DNA of 64,000 nucleotides from Actinoplanes utahensis. GTDB taxonomy: Bacteria; Actinomycetota; Actinomycetes; Mycobacteriales; Micromonosporaceae. The position numbers were made by a program, and so were the translations under genes. Of this stretch, positions 35,081 through 43,469 are shown piece by piece; the first letter of the stretch is position 1, and each line of letters opens with the position of its first letter. A model generated the notes under the pieces. The model worked only from the letters and a program-made list of their open reading frames with translations, was not told the DNA's origin and did not search any database. The stretch spans positions 25,817 through 89,816 of the forward strand of contig NZ_BOMZ01000110.1 of assembly GCF_016862455.1 (NCBI RefSeq), read 5' to 3'.

Positions 35081-36192
35081 AGCAGCACCTCCGTCAGGGG
35101 TCTCGGCCGCATCCCGTGCGCCTCGGCGACCGGGCCGTAGACGACGTCGCCGTCGAACGTGTTGAGGCCCGCCGCGAGCGCCGGGTCGGCCCGCATGGCG
35201 CCGCGCCAGCCGAGGGCGGCCAGTTCGAGAGCGTACGGCAGGGTCACGTTGGTGAGCGCGTAGGTGCTGGTGTTCGGCACCGCGCCGGGCATGTTGGCGA
35301 CGCAGTAGAACAACGACTCGTGCACCCGGTACGTCGGGTCGTCGTGGGTGGTCGGCCGGGAGTCCTCGAAGCAGCCGCCCTGGTCGATCGAGATGTCGAC
35401 GAGCACGCTGCCCGGTTTCATCCGGGCCACCAGGTCGTGGGCGATCAGGGTCGGCGCCTTCGCCCCGGGCACCAGGACCGCGCCGATCACCAGGTCGGCG
35501 TCGAGGACGGCCTTCTCGATCTCGTACGCGTTCGACGCGATCGTCTGCACGTGGCCGCGATAGTCGGCGTCCACCGCCCGCAGCCGGGCCACGTTCTTGT
35601 CCAGCAACAGCACCTCGGCCTGCATGCCGAGCGCGATCGCCGCCGCGTTCAGCCCGGACACCCCGGCGCCGATCACGACGACCTTGGCCGCGTACACCCC
35701 GGGGACACCGCCCATCAGCACCCCGCGCCCGCCGCCCTGGCGCATCAGGTGGTACGCCCCGACCTGCGGAGCGAGCCGCCCGGCCACCTCGGACATCGGG
35801 GCGAGCAGCGGCAGTGACCGGTCCGGCAGTTCGACCGTCTCGTAGGCGATCCCGGTCACCTTGCGCTCCAGCAGCGCGTCCGTGCACTCCTTGGACGCGG
35901 CCAGATGCAGGTAGGTGAAGAGCACCTGGCCGGGCCGCAGCCGGTGGTGCTCCTCCGGGACCGGCTCCTTGACCTTGAGGATGAGCTCGCCCGCGGCCCA
36001 GACGTCGTCGGCGTCCGGCAGGATCGTCGCTCCGGCCGTCCGGTAGTCACCGTCGGTTATCGACGACCCCGTTCCGGCTCCGGACTGGACGAACACCTGA
36101 TGACCGTGGCGGGTGAACTCGTAGACACCGGACGGGGTGATCGCCACCCGGTGCTCGTTGTTCTTGACCTCGGTGGGAATCCCGACCTTCAT
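35077..36192 (-). CDS. ald: Alanine dehydrogenase
   Basis: 371 residues. MKVGIPTEVKNNEHRVAITP at the N-terminus contains the substrate Arg and the family signature. Catalytic Lys near 75 (LILKVKEP) and His near 96 (YLHLAASK), NAD-binding VIGAGVSGLNAAAIALGM near 172-189, and NMPGAVPNTSTYALTN near 300. Converts L-alanine to pyruvate and ammonia, reversibly. The stop is shared with the xerD start. In M. tuberculosis the orthologue responds to hypoxia and nutrient shift; local regulation here is not visible. Confidence 0.96.
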   Translation of the reverse strand: MKVGIPTEVKNNEHRVAITPSGVYEFTRHGHQVFVQSGAGTGSSITDGDYRTAGATILPDADDVWAAGELILKVKEPVPEEHHRLRPGQVLFTYLHLAASKECTDALLERKVTGIAYETVELPDRSLPLLAPMSEVAGRLAPQVGAYHLMRQGGGRGVLMGGVPGVYAAKVVVIGAGVSGLNAAAIALGMQAEVLLLDKNVARLRAVDADYRGHVQTIASNAYEIEKAVLDADLVIGAVLVPGAKAPTLIAHDLVARMKPGSVLVDISIDQGGCFEDSRPTTHDDPTYRVHESLFYCVANMPGAVPNTSTYALTNVTLPYALELAALGWRGAMRADPALAAGLNTFDGDVVYGPVAEAHGMRPRPLTEVLL

Positions 36193-36242
36193 ACGCCGGA
36201 GAGTACCCCTGAGCTGGTGATCTTTCCCGGTTCACGGATCGC

Positions 36243-36273
36243 GATCCCCCGGCGGGCGAGCCGCCGGGGGATC
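36243..36273 (-). terminator. 13-bp perfect hairpin terminator
   Basis: Arms 36243-36255 and 36261-36273 are exact reverse complements with loop GCGAG. It lies 14 bases after the stop of the large membrane protein gene. Confidence 0.8.
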
Positions 36274-36286
36274 TGCGGGGCGTGGG

Positions 36287-38620
36287 TCAGCGCAGTTCGA
36301 AAACGGTCACCGAGGTGGCCCGGAAGCGCACCGTGGCGAGCTGGTCGAGCTCCGGGGCGATCTTGCTGGCCCGGTTCACGGCGTAGAGCCAGCGGACGCC
36401 GTACCGATCCCGCAGCTCGGCCAGGCCGGCCGCGGTCGGCGCGGAGAAGGCCTCGTCGTTGAGCCGCCGGCGCTCCGGATCGGGCGACGGCTGCCGGTAG
36501 TACGGCAGCCCGTCGTCGCCGTGCCTCGACTGCGTCGCCGGCTGGTACGCCCAGCCTTCCAGCAGGACCGCGTGCTCGGTGTGCGCCGACACCCAGAACG
36601 ACCGGTTGATGCACTTGTCGTCGGTGCGCACCATCTCGCAGTGCACGTTGGTGGCGACGATGTCCTCGGTGGGCGCGTTCCGGGCGAGCCAGGCGGCGGC
36701 CTTCATCTCGGCGGAGGTCACCCAGAACTGCTGCTTCGCCCCCTTCCGCGCCGGCAGCTTGCCGTCCGCGACGGACTGGGCGGTACCGTTCATCAACCGG
36801 ACCGTGGTGTTCACGCCCAGCCCGATGCCGAACGCGACCAGGACCGCCAGGCCGGCGCCGGCCAGGCCCTTCCAGCGCATCCGGCCGAGGCGCCAGAGGA
36901 CGGCCCCGACGGCGATCACCGCGGCGAGGATCAGGAGCGGGCCGCCCAGGTTGGATCGCCAGTAGTCGCCGAACGGCAGGTTGCCGGGCCCGAACCGCCA
37001 GATCAGCGCGCCGACGATCCCGCCGAGCACCAGGCCGGACAGCACCACGACAGCGGTCCGGCGGGCCGGGGCGAGCGCGGCGAGCAGCCAGGCGGTCAGC
37101 GCGGCGCTCGCCGGGATGGCCGAGTACGCGAAGTAGAGCTGGCCGTTCGCGGTGTGGTTGATCAGCAGGGTGCCGGCCCATCCGGCGAGCACCATGCCGG
37201 CCAGCAGCCAGGCCGCCGGGTCGGCGCGGAGGTCCCGGCGCAGCAGGCCGAAGAGGCCGAGGAGTCGGCTGAGCTGGCTGATCATGAAGCAGACGGCCAC
37301 CGCCGGCAGGATCATCCGCTCGGACCAGGGCACCGCCGCCAGCTGGGTCGGGAAGAGCCCGCCGGTGCCGGGGATCGTGTCCCGGCCGGCCACGGCGAGG
37401 AACTCGCCCTTGAAGCTGAACGTGGCGCCGATCTGGATGCCGGCGCCGGAGCCGCCACCGGCCAGGAACGGCGCGGTGACCGCCAGCACCAGCAGGGTCC
37501 CGGCGGTGGCGGCGAGCAGGACGTCCGGCCGGCGGCGGCGGATCCACCAGGTCGCGGCGGACGCCAGCATCAGGCCGCCCAGCAGGACCGGCAGCGAACT
37601 GGACTTGCTGCAGGTGGCGACCAGGAGAAGCAGCCCGCCGAGGATCCAGCCCCCGCGGCCGATCCTCTCGCCTCGGGCGACGTCGATCAGCAGCGCCGCG
37701 ACCGCCGCGACGAACGGGATGGAGAAGGTCAGGGTGGGGCTGTACCAGGGCTCGATGGTGACCGGGTAGCTGCCGAACCGCGGCCAGATCGACGCGACCG
37801 GCAGGGCGACGGCGACGAACGCGGCCACCGGCCCGGTCCACCAGACGCGGCCGGCCTGGCGGGCGAGCGCCGCGATCACCAGGACCGAGGTGAGGACCAC
37901 GGGCCCGGTCCACAGCCGCAGCATGACGACGGGGATCCCGACGCCGCTGATCATGCTGGCCGAGGCCCGGTACGCGTCGGAGAACCAGTGGTACTTGAGC
38001 GGTTCACCGGCCATCTGCGGCTGCTGCGGCAGGATGGTGCGGCGCAGCTCCGCGGCGTTCGCCCAGTGGTAGTGGATGTCACCGAAGAGGGTGTGGGTCA
38101 CCGGCGGCAGCGGGTTGGGCCCCCATTCCCAAGCGGCGATCATCACGATCGAGAGCACCATGATCGCGGCGATCAGCCAGGACCAGATCAGCGGCAGCGG
38201 CTGCGGCTCGGCGATCCGCCAGTGCCGGCGCAGTCCCGGAACGGCGACGAAGACGGCGATCACCAGCAGCGGCCACACCCACAGGTAGTCGCCGAGACCG
38301 GTGCCGACCGCCAGGGCCCAGCCGGCCAGATTCACCGCGATGCCGGTGACGGCGCCGAAGCCGGCGTCCTCGGGCAGGTTCCCGCGGCTGCCGCGCAGCG
38401 CACGGAAGACCAGCACACCGGGCACCACGACCGCGGCCACCCAGTAGACGCCGTACCGGAGGAGGGCCCTGCTCGGTGTGCCGACCCACTCCAGCGTGGC
38501 GAGCAGGAAGGCGGCGACGAGCACCCAGGGCAGTGCCCGCAGCGCCAGGGACACGAGGGTCCGACGGGCCGGTGAGTGGGGTGGGGACTCCAGGTCCTCC
38601 ATGGAAGTCAATGCAGTCAC
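36287..38620 (-). CDS. Large multi-membrane protein, GT-C-like glycosyltransferase candidate
   Basis: 777 residues, GTG start (ATG 38602 is an alternative). About 13-15 hydrophobic helices run from residue 25 to 600, then an extracytoplasmic domain of about 160 residues starting near TEDIVATNVHC, with three cysteines and a Rossmann-like pattern. The large first outer loop contains PVTHTLFGDIHYHWANAAEL, where Asp and His could serve the active site of a polyprenyl-phosphate-sugar-dependent (GT-C) transferase. Layout resembles YfhO and arabinosyl/mannosyl-transferase-like proteins. No sugar is implied. Monocistronic with its own terminator. The ribosome site is not obvious and leaderless translation is possible. 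Confidence 0.7.
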   Translation of the reverse strand: MTALTSMEDLESPPHSPARRTLVSLALRALPWVLVAAFLLATLEWVGTPSRALLRYGVYWVAAVVVPGVLVFRALRGSRGNLPEDAGFGAVTGIAVNLAGWALAVGTGLGDYLWVWPLLVIAVFVAVPGLRRHWRIAEPQPLPLIWSWLIAAIMVLSIVMIAAWEWGPNPLPPVTHTLFGDIHYHWANAAELRRTILPQQPQMAGEPLKYHWFSDAYRASASMISGVGIPVVMLRLWTGPVVLTSVLVIAALARQAGRVWWTGPVAAFVAVALPVASIWPRFGSYPVTIEPWYSPTLTFSIPFVAAVAALLIDVARGERIGRGGWILGGLLLLVATCSKSSSLPVLLGGLMLASAATWWIRRRRPDVLLAATAGTLLVLAVTAPFLAGGGSGAGIQIGATFSFKGEFLAVAGRDTIPGTGGLFPTQLAAVPWSERMILPAVAVCFMISQLSRLLGLFGLLRRDLRADPAAWLLAGMVLAGWAGTLLINHTANGQLYFAYSAIPASAALTAWLLAALAPARRTAVVVLSGLVLGGIVGALIWRFGPGNLPFGDYWRSNLGGPLLILAAVIAVGAVLWRLGRMRWKGLAGAGLAVLVAFGIGLGVNTTVRLMNGTAQSVADGKLPARKGAKQQFWVTSAEMKAAAWLARNAPTEDIVATNVHCEMVRTDDKCINRSFWVSAHTEHAVLLEGWAYQPATQSRHGDDGLPYYRQPSPDPERRRLNDEAFSAPTAAGLAELRDRYGVRWLYAVNRASKIAPELDQLATVRFRATSVTVFELR

Positions 38621-38846
38621 GCCGTGGAACGTAACCAGAATTTCGTTACCGGCACGTACCCGTCACTCACACCAGTCGATGGGAAAAGCCGCGACCCTAC
38701 AGGTCAGGGACTCGCTATGACGTGAATCTCAGCCTTTCGGCCGGAAGGCGGCACCGATCCGGCAGAAACGCATTGAGCTGCGAGAAGTTACCGGTTCGTG
38801 TACCGGTATCCCGCGCCGGCCGGTCCGGCCTGTACGGTTCCACCCG

Positions 38847-40055
38847 ATGAGCGGCTTTCCCTGGCTTCTGGTGGACCAGAACACCGACGACGGTGAACTC
38901 GTGATCGCCGCCTGCTCCGAAGTCGACGGCCTCTTCGTCGATCCGCCGCAGCCGCCGGTCGAGCGGTACAGCCTGCTCGGCTGCGAACCGGCCGGGCGGC
39001 TCCGGGACGCGTGCGACGGACGCGGCCCCGGCTGGCTCGGCAACGTCGGCCTGGACGCGATCCACCCGCCGCACTCGAAACACCCGCCGCACTGCTGGCA
39101 CTGCGCCGAGGAGCTGCTGGACATCACGGTGCTGTCGGCACGGCCGTCGGTGCTCGGGCCCCGGCTGCTGGACGTGACCCTGGAGGGCCGGCTGCGGATC
39201 GAGGAGCTGGCCCGGTTCGCTCGTGGCGCCGACCGTGCGCCGGACTCCGACGGGTACCGGCTGGTCGGCGTGACCGGCCGCGGCGAGGAGGATCTCGGGG
39301 TCTGCCGGGACGTGGACGGGGTCTTCCGGACCCGGCCGGCGCCACCGCCGCGCGGCGCCACCCTGCTCGGCTGCCGGCCCGAGCCGCCGCTGCAGCGCGC
39401 CCTGGACGCGCTGGCCCGCGGCGGGGCCCGGCGGCGCCGGTGGGTGCAGGCGTCGATCTTCAGCGTGGACCGGGACGGCACGGCGGTCGGCATGGTGGGC
39501 GCGGCGCTGGGCGCCGAGGTGGCCGAGGTGCGTGCCTCACGTCTCGGTGACGGCCTGGTCGATGTGACGTTCGAGCCGACGTACGGCGACGCGATCGGCG
39601 GACCCCGCCCGGCCGGCGCGCGCACCGTGTGGCACCGCTGGCGGGCCGGCCGCCCCGACGTGATCGGCGAGTGGGCCGAGTACGACGCCGACCTGCGCCA
39701 CGAGTGGGCCGGTGTCGCCCTGGCCCACCACGAGCAGCGCGCCGACCGGCCGTCCGGCGCCACGTACCACCTGGCCGGGCGGCACGTCACCGACGTGGAG
39801 GGGTTCTTCTGCGCGATCGGCGAGGCGGTCAACGGCCCCGGCGGCTACTTCGGCTGGAACCTGGGCGCGCTGCACGACTGTGCCAACGGCGGCTGGGGCG
39901 CGGCCCCCGGTTTCCGGCTGGTCTGGCACGACGCCGAGGTGGCCCGGGCGCATCTGGTGCCCGGTTACGACCGGCGCTGGTGGACGCCGGCCGTGACCAT
40001 GGACGACCTGATCGGCTACCTCGCCGACTCGGGTGTGGACGTCGAACTGCGCTGA
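38847..40055 (+). CDS. Multidomain protein ending in a barstar-like domain
   Basis: 402 residues. Residues about 310-402 match the barstar fold (barnase inhibitor): YHLAGRHVTDVEGFFCAIGEAVNGPGGYFGWNLGALHDC in outline, with the GGYFGWNLDAL-type motif that contacts the nuclease. The first 300 residues are unknown. They contain two related segments (around 10-110 and 135-265) with GLFVDPPQPP/GVFRTRPAPP and LLDVTLE/LVDVTFE, plus a CWHC motif near 85. Barstars block RNases or toxin nucleases. No nuclease gene lies next to it. It may be an orphan immunity protein or a sensor that lost its toxin. Its 3' end overlaps the convergent PPOX gene by 40 bases. Confidence 0.75.
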   Translation: MSGFPWLLVDQNTDDGELVIAACSEVDGLFVDPPQPPVERYSLLGCEPAGRLRDACDGRGPGWLGNVGLDAIHPPHSKHPPHCWHCAEELLDITVLSARPSVLGPRLLDVTLEGRLRIEELARFARGADRAPDSDGYRLVGVTGRGEEDLGVCRDVDGVFRTRPAPPPRGATLLGCRPEPPLQRALDALARGGARRRRWVQASIFSVDRDGTAVGMVGAALGAEVAEVRASRLGDGLVDVTFEPTYGDAIGGPRPAGARTVWHRWRAGRPDVIGEWAEYDADLRHEWAGVALAHHEQRADRPSGATYHLAGRHVTDVEGFFCAIGEAVNGPGGYFGWNLGALHDCANGGWGAAPGFRLVWHDAEVARAHLVPGYDRRWWTPAVTMDDLIGYLADSGVDVELR

Positions 40056-40444
40056 CCGCCGACGTCGCGCCGGTGCACGGTGAGCTGGTGCCCCTCGCGG
40101 TCCTCGTCCAGGCCGAACGCGATGATCCGTTCCGGATGGATCCGGATCAGCGGCTCGGGGCCGTCGATCGCCTCGGCCCGGCCGCGGATCTCCAGGCAGC
40201 GCACCCGCCACGGGCTGACCGACGGCAGGTCGTCGACGACGAACGCCACCCGCCCGTTGTCGGCGACGTTGCGGAACTTGCGGCTCGCCGCCATCCGCCA
40301 GCCGGTGATGTCGATCGTCGAGGTCTCCGCGTTGTAGGTGAATCCCACCGGGCTGTTCTGCAGCGTGCCGTCCGGCTGCACGGTGGCGAGCCGGCCGAGC
40401 CGCTGCCCGGCGAGGTAATCGATCTCGGTCGTGGTGAAGGTCAT
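40016..40444 (-). CDS. PPOX-class F420/FMN-dependent oxidoreductase
   Basis: 142 residues. Split-barrel flavin-binding fold: IDYLAGQRLGRLATVQPDGTLQNSPVGF near the N-terminus, ITGWRMAASRKFRNV near 45 and RVRCLEIRGRAEAI near 85, ending with RIIAFGLD near 108. The PPOX-class F420-dependent subgroup is common in actinomycetes and reduces diverse substrates. The last about 20 residues are low in conservation and overlap the barstar gene on the other strand. Substrate unknown. Confidence 0.85.
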   Translation of the reverse strand: MTFTTTEIDYLAGQRLGRLATVQPDGTLQNSPVGFTYNAETSTIDITGWRMAASRKFRNVADNGRVAFVVDDLPSVSPWRVRCLEIRGRAEAIDGPEPLIRIHPERIIAFGLDEDREGHQLTVHRRDVGGQRSSTSTPESAR

Positions 40445-40478
40445 GACCCCGACCCTGCAACCTCAACCTGAATTGAGG

Positions 40479-40895
40479 TCAACCCACGAAGACGCAGAAC
40501 AGGTGGCCGTCGGGGTCGGCGTAGGCGCGCAACGGCTCCTCCGGGTCGTCGCTGCGGTCGAAACGCAGCGTCCCGCCCAGGGCGAGGATCCGGTCGTGCT
40601 GGCGGTCCAGCTCCTCGATCGAGTCCACGGTGGTGTCCAGGTGGGCCTGCTGGGGGACGTCGTCACCGGGCCAGGTCGTCGGGCGTACCCCCGTGGTCTG
40701 CTGGAACGCCAGCCGCCAGGAACCGTCGGGCGCCAGCAACACCAGCCAGTCGCGGCCCTGCGGGTAGTCGGAGCCCGCCGGCGGCGGCTCGTCGCCCTTG
40801 CGGTACTCCAGGCCGAGCAGCTCGCGATAGAACTCGGCGGCCCGGCGCGCGTCGGTGGTGTCCAGCACGAACGACTGGAGTCTCGGAACAGGCAC
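40479..40895 (-). CDS. VOC (glyoxalase/bleomycin-resistance fold) protein
   Basis: 138 residues, GTG after a perfect GGAGG. Two beta-alpha-beta-beta-beta modules: FVLDTTDARRAAEFYRELLGLEYR at the start, and HLDTTVDSIEELDRQHDRILALGG then ADPDGHLFCVFV at the end. Metal-binding positions look partly replaced, as in many VOC proteins of unknown reaction. Lies in the same direction as the PPOX gene with a 34-base gap, so perhaps one transcript. Confidence 0.85.
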   Translation of the reverse strand: MPVPRLQSFVLDTTDARRAAEFYRELLGLEYRKGDEPPPAGSDYPQGRDWLVLLAPDGSWRLAFQQTTGVRPTTWPGDDVPQQAHLDTTVDSIEELDRQHDRILALGGTLRFDRSDDPEEPLRAYADPDGHLFCVFVG

Positions 40896-40951
40896 GGTAC
40901 CTCCTGTGAGCGGGGTGGCGACGCTCTTGAATACCCGCCTACTGTGATCTG

Positions 40952-42028
40952 ATGCGTGTCCTCTTCGTCGCCGCGCCGCTGGTCGGGCACGTCTTCCCGC
41001 TGATGCCGCTCGCCGGGGCGCTGCGGGCGACGGGCCACGAGGTGCTGGTGGCGACCGGTGGCGACGGGCTGCGGGTGACCGCGCCCGGTGTCGAGGTGCG
41101 CGACGTGGCGCCCGGATTCCGGTTCGTGCCGACGGCGCTCGGCGCCCTGCTGCGGCATCCGTCGCTGATCCGCCGCGAGATGGCCGGGACCGCGGGGACC
41201 CGGGCGGTCGGGCACATGTTCGGCCGGGTCAACGACCGGATCCTCGAGGCGGTCCTGGAGACCACCCGGGAGTGGCGGCCGGACCGGATCGTCTACGAGC
41301 CGCTCGCGGCGTCCGGCGCGGTGGCCGCCGCCCGCTTCGGGGTGCCCGGCATCCTGCACGAGAACTCGCTGTTCGACGGGCCCGCCCTGGTCGCGGCGAC
41401 CCGGATGCGGGGACGTCCCGAGGTGGCCCCACCGGCCGCGGTGATCCGGATCGCGCCGGCGAGCGTGGCCGGCCGTGGCACCCACCTGCCGATGCGGCCG
41501 GTCCCGTACGGCGGTGACCACCCGCTGCCGGACCTGCTGGCCGGGCCGCCGTCGCGGCCCCGCGTCCTGATCAGTCACAGCACCCTGCCGCAGCCCGGCC
41601 GGGACCGGCTGACACCCCGGCTGATCGAGGCCGCCGCGTCGGTCGACGCCGACTTCGTGCTGGTCCGCTCGTCCGTCCGGCGACTGCCGCCGAACGTCCG
41701 GGCCACCGGCTGGATCCCGATCCCGGCGGCGCTGGCCGCCGGGGCCGCCATCGTGCATCACGGCGGCGCGGGCACCGTACTGTCCGCGCTGCACGCCGGC
41801 GTCCCGCAGCTGGCCGTCCGCGGCGCCGGCGACCGGCGGCACAACGCCGACCTGGTGGCGGCGCGCGGCGCCGGCCTCGCCGCCGACGAGCGGGACATCT
41901 CCCCCGAGCTGCTCACCCGGCTGGTCACCGACCCGGGCGTGGCGGCCGCGGCCCGCGAGGTCGCCGCCGAGATCGCCGCCATGCCGCCGCCGGAGGACCT
42001 GGTCGAGGCGATCCGCCAGTCCGGATAG
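40952..42028 (+). CDS. UDP-glycosyltransferase-like enzyme (GT1/MGT family)
   Basis: 358 residues. N-terminal APLVGHVFPLMPLAGALRATGHEV is the acceptor-domain signature of macrolide and erythromycin-type glycosyltransferases. The C-terminal donor motif appears as AAIVHHGGAGTVLSALHAGVPQLAV (about 270-295), with the HHGGxGT core intact. Somewhat shorter than the usual 390-400 residues. Probably decorates a small molecule such as an antibiotic or lipid. No biosynthetic cluster is next to it, so it could be a stand-alone detoxifying glycosyltransferase. Confidence 0.88.
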   Translation: MRVLFVAAPLVGHVFPLMPLAGALRATGHEVLVATGGDGLRVTAPGVEVRDVAPGFRFVPTALGALLRHPSLIRREMAGTAGTRAVGHMFGRVNDRILEAVLETTREWRPDRIVYEPLAASGAVAAARFGVPGILHENSLFDGPALVAATRMRGRPEVAPPAAVIRIAPASVAGRGTHLPMRPVPYGGDHPLPDLLAGPPSRPRVLISHSTLPQPGRDRLTPRLIEAAASVDADFVLVRSSVRRLPPNVRATGWIPIPAALAAGAAIVHHGGAGTVLSALHAGVPQLAVRGAGDRRHNADLVAARGAGLAADERDISPELLTRLVTDPGVAAAAREVAAEIAAMPPPEDLVEAIRQSG

Positions 42029-42261
42029 AAGTCCTTCCCGCCGAACGCCTGCACCACGACCGCCGGCACCGCGAACAGCAGCGTCACTTCGGCCGGCCCG
42101 CGCGCCTGCCGGCTCACGATCGCCCGCCGCCCGCCTTCGGGATCTCCATCACCGGCAGGGCGGGCGGCACGAGACGGATAGCCGGTTCTTCGAGGCCCGT
42201 GACAGCGGTTGATCCACACCTGTCCATAATCTGACTTCGATCAACGGGGAGGACGACCGAA

Positions 42262-42855
42262 GTGAAGAAGCTGGGCTGCCAGACGACCATCCTGCTGCTG
42301 GCGCTCGTGGCCGGCGGGCTCTGGTACGGCGGCAACCTCGCCTGGAAGGCCATCCGGGGCGACGTCGCCAACGACTGGGCGGTCACCCTGGACGATCAAC
42401 TGGTGAAGGTCTGCGAGGACACCTACTACACGACCGCGCCCGCCTACACCGGCACCGCGGCGCCACATCCGATCGCCGTCTACGACCTCGGCGAGAAGAC
42501 ACCCCGGGACGAGCTGCTGATCGGCCCGGACATCCCGGCGGCCACGAGCAAGGCCTGGAACCCGGCGAAGGCGGACGTGCAGCTCGTCGGCTGCGCGGAG
42601 AAGGTCGCCGACGGCGCCGAGATCGGAACCTGCGAGTTCGACAGCGGCATCAAGGCGCCGGTGCGGACCGGGGTCTGGGAGGTGAGGCTCCGCGAGGTCA
42701 AGACCCGCAAGGAGATCGCCACCGTGCGCATCGACGGGAAGGACAAGACCTGCCCGTTGATCAAGCTCGTCAAGGAGGGCGAGGAGCCGGTGGTGTACAG
42801 CAGCCCGTCGGTGAAGCAGTACTACGACGCGTTGAAGCAGTACGTCGAGGGCTGA
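42262..42855 (+). CDS. Membrane-anchored protein of unknown function
   Basis: 197 residues, GTG after GGGGAGG. A single hydrophobic segment (TTILLLALVAGGLWYGGNLAW, about 8-28) anchors it, with the rest outside. Four cysteines in the outer part (about 53, 113, 124 and 158) could make two disulphides. No family recognised. A perfect 13-bp palindrome follows. Confidence 0.75.
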   Translation: MKKLGCQTTILLLALVAGGLWYGGNLAWKAIRGDVANDWAVTLDDQLVKVCEDTYYTTAPAYTGTAAPHPIAVYDLGEKTPRDELLIGPDIPAATSKAWNPAKADVQLVGCAEKVADGAEIGTCEFDSGIKAPVRTGVWEVRLREVKTRKEIATVRIDGKDKTCPLIKLVKEGEEPVVYSSPSVKQYYDALKQYVEG

Positions 42856-42857
42856 GC

Positions 42858-42883
42858 CCGTCCCGGCGCGCGCGCCGGGACGG
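42858..42883. terminator. 26-nt perfect palindrome between convergent genes
   Basis: 13-base arms meet without a spacer (CCGTCCCGGCGCG and its complement). It lies between the anchored-protein gene and the NUDIX gene and can stop transcription from both sides. Confidence 0.8.
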
Positions 42884-42892
42884 ACCAGGACC

Positions 42893-43468
42893 TCAGGAAC
42901 CCAGCACGGTCCACCCGGAGTCGCGGGCGCGGGCGGCGGCCAGGATGCCACCGACCGCGGCCGCGTTGGTGATCTCGCCGCGGAAGACCATGTCGACGGC
43001 CTCGTCGAGAGGCACCCGGCGGATCTCCAGGTCGGCCTCCTCGCCGGTGCGCTCGTACCGCTCCGTCTCGGAGACCGGGGCGAGGTCACGGGCCAGGAAG
43101 ACCCGGACGAACTCGTCGGCGAACCCGGGCGTGGTGTGCAGATCGAGCAGCGGCTCCATCCGCCCGGCCGTGAGATCGGTCTCCTCGGCCAACTCCCGGG
43201 CCGCGGTGAGCGCCTCGTCCTCGCCGACGACGTCCCGCAGGCCGGCCGGCAGCTCCCACAGGTGCTTGCCGACCGCGTGCCGGTACTGCTTGATCAGCAC
43301 GATCCGGTCCTGGGAGTCGAGGGCGACCACGACGACGGCGCCCCGGTTCTCCACCACGTCCCGGACGGCGGTGCTGCCGTCGGACATGGTCACCTCGTCG
43401 CTGTAGACCGAGAAGATCGCGCCGTGGAAGCGTTCGGACCGGGACACCGTCTCGTGGGCGAACCCCAT
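42893..43468 (-). CDS. NUDIX hydrolase, ADP-ribose pyrophosphatase-like
   Basis: 191 residues. The Nudix box is complete: G near 95 (GLRDVVGEDE), then AARELAEETDL about 105-115. Upstream VALDSQDRIVLIKQYRHAVGKHLWELPAG matches the ADP-ribose pyrophosphatase group, as the pyrG-linked Rv1700 of M. tuberculosis does. Cleaves ADP-ribose to AMP and ribose 5-phosphate. It begins one base after the pyrG stop, so both are in one operon. Confidence 0.92.
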   Translation of the reverse strand: MGFAHETVSRSERFHGAIFSVYSDEVTMSDGSTAVRDVVENRGAVVVVALDSQDRIVLIKQYRHAVGKHLWELPAGLRDVVGEDEALTAARELAEETDLTAGRMEPLLDLHTTPGFADEFVRVFLARDLAPVSETERYERTGEEADLEIRRVPLDEAVDMVFRGEITNAAAVGGILAAARARDSGWTVLGS

Positions 43469-43469
43469 G

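Noticed and set aside
35081..35887. XerD with a 270-residue N-terminal extension
   Set aside because: The extension is the ald gene read in another frame. Its Arg/Gly-rich sequence has no family match.
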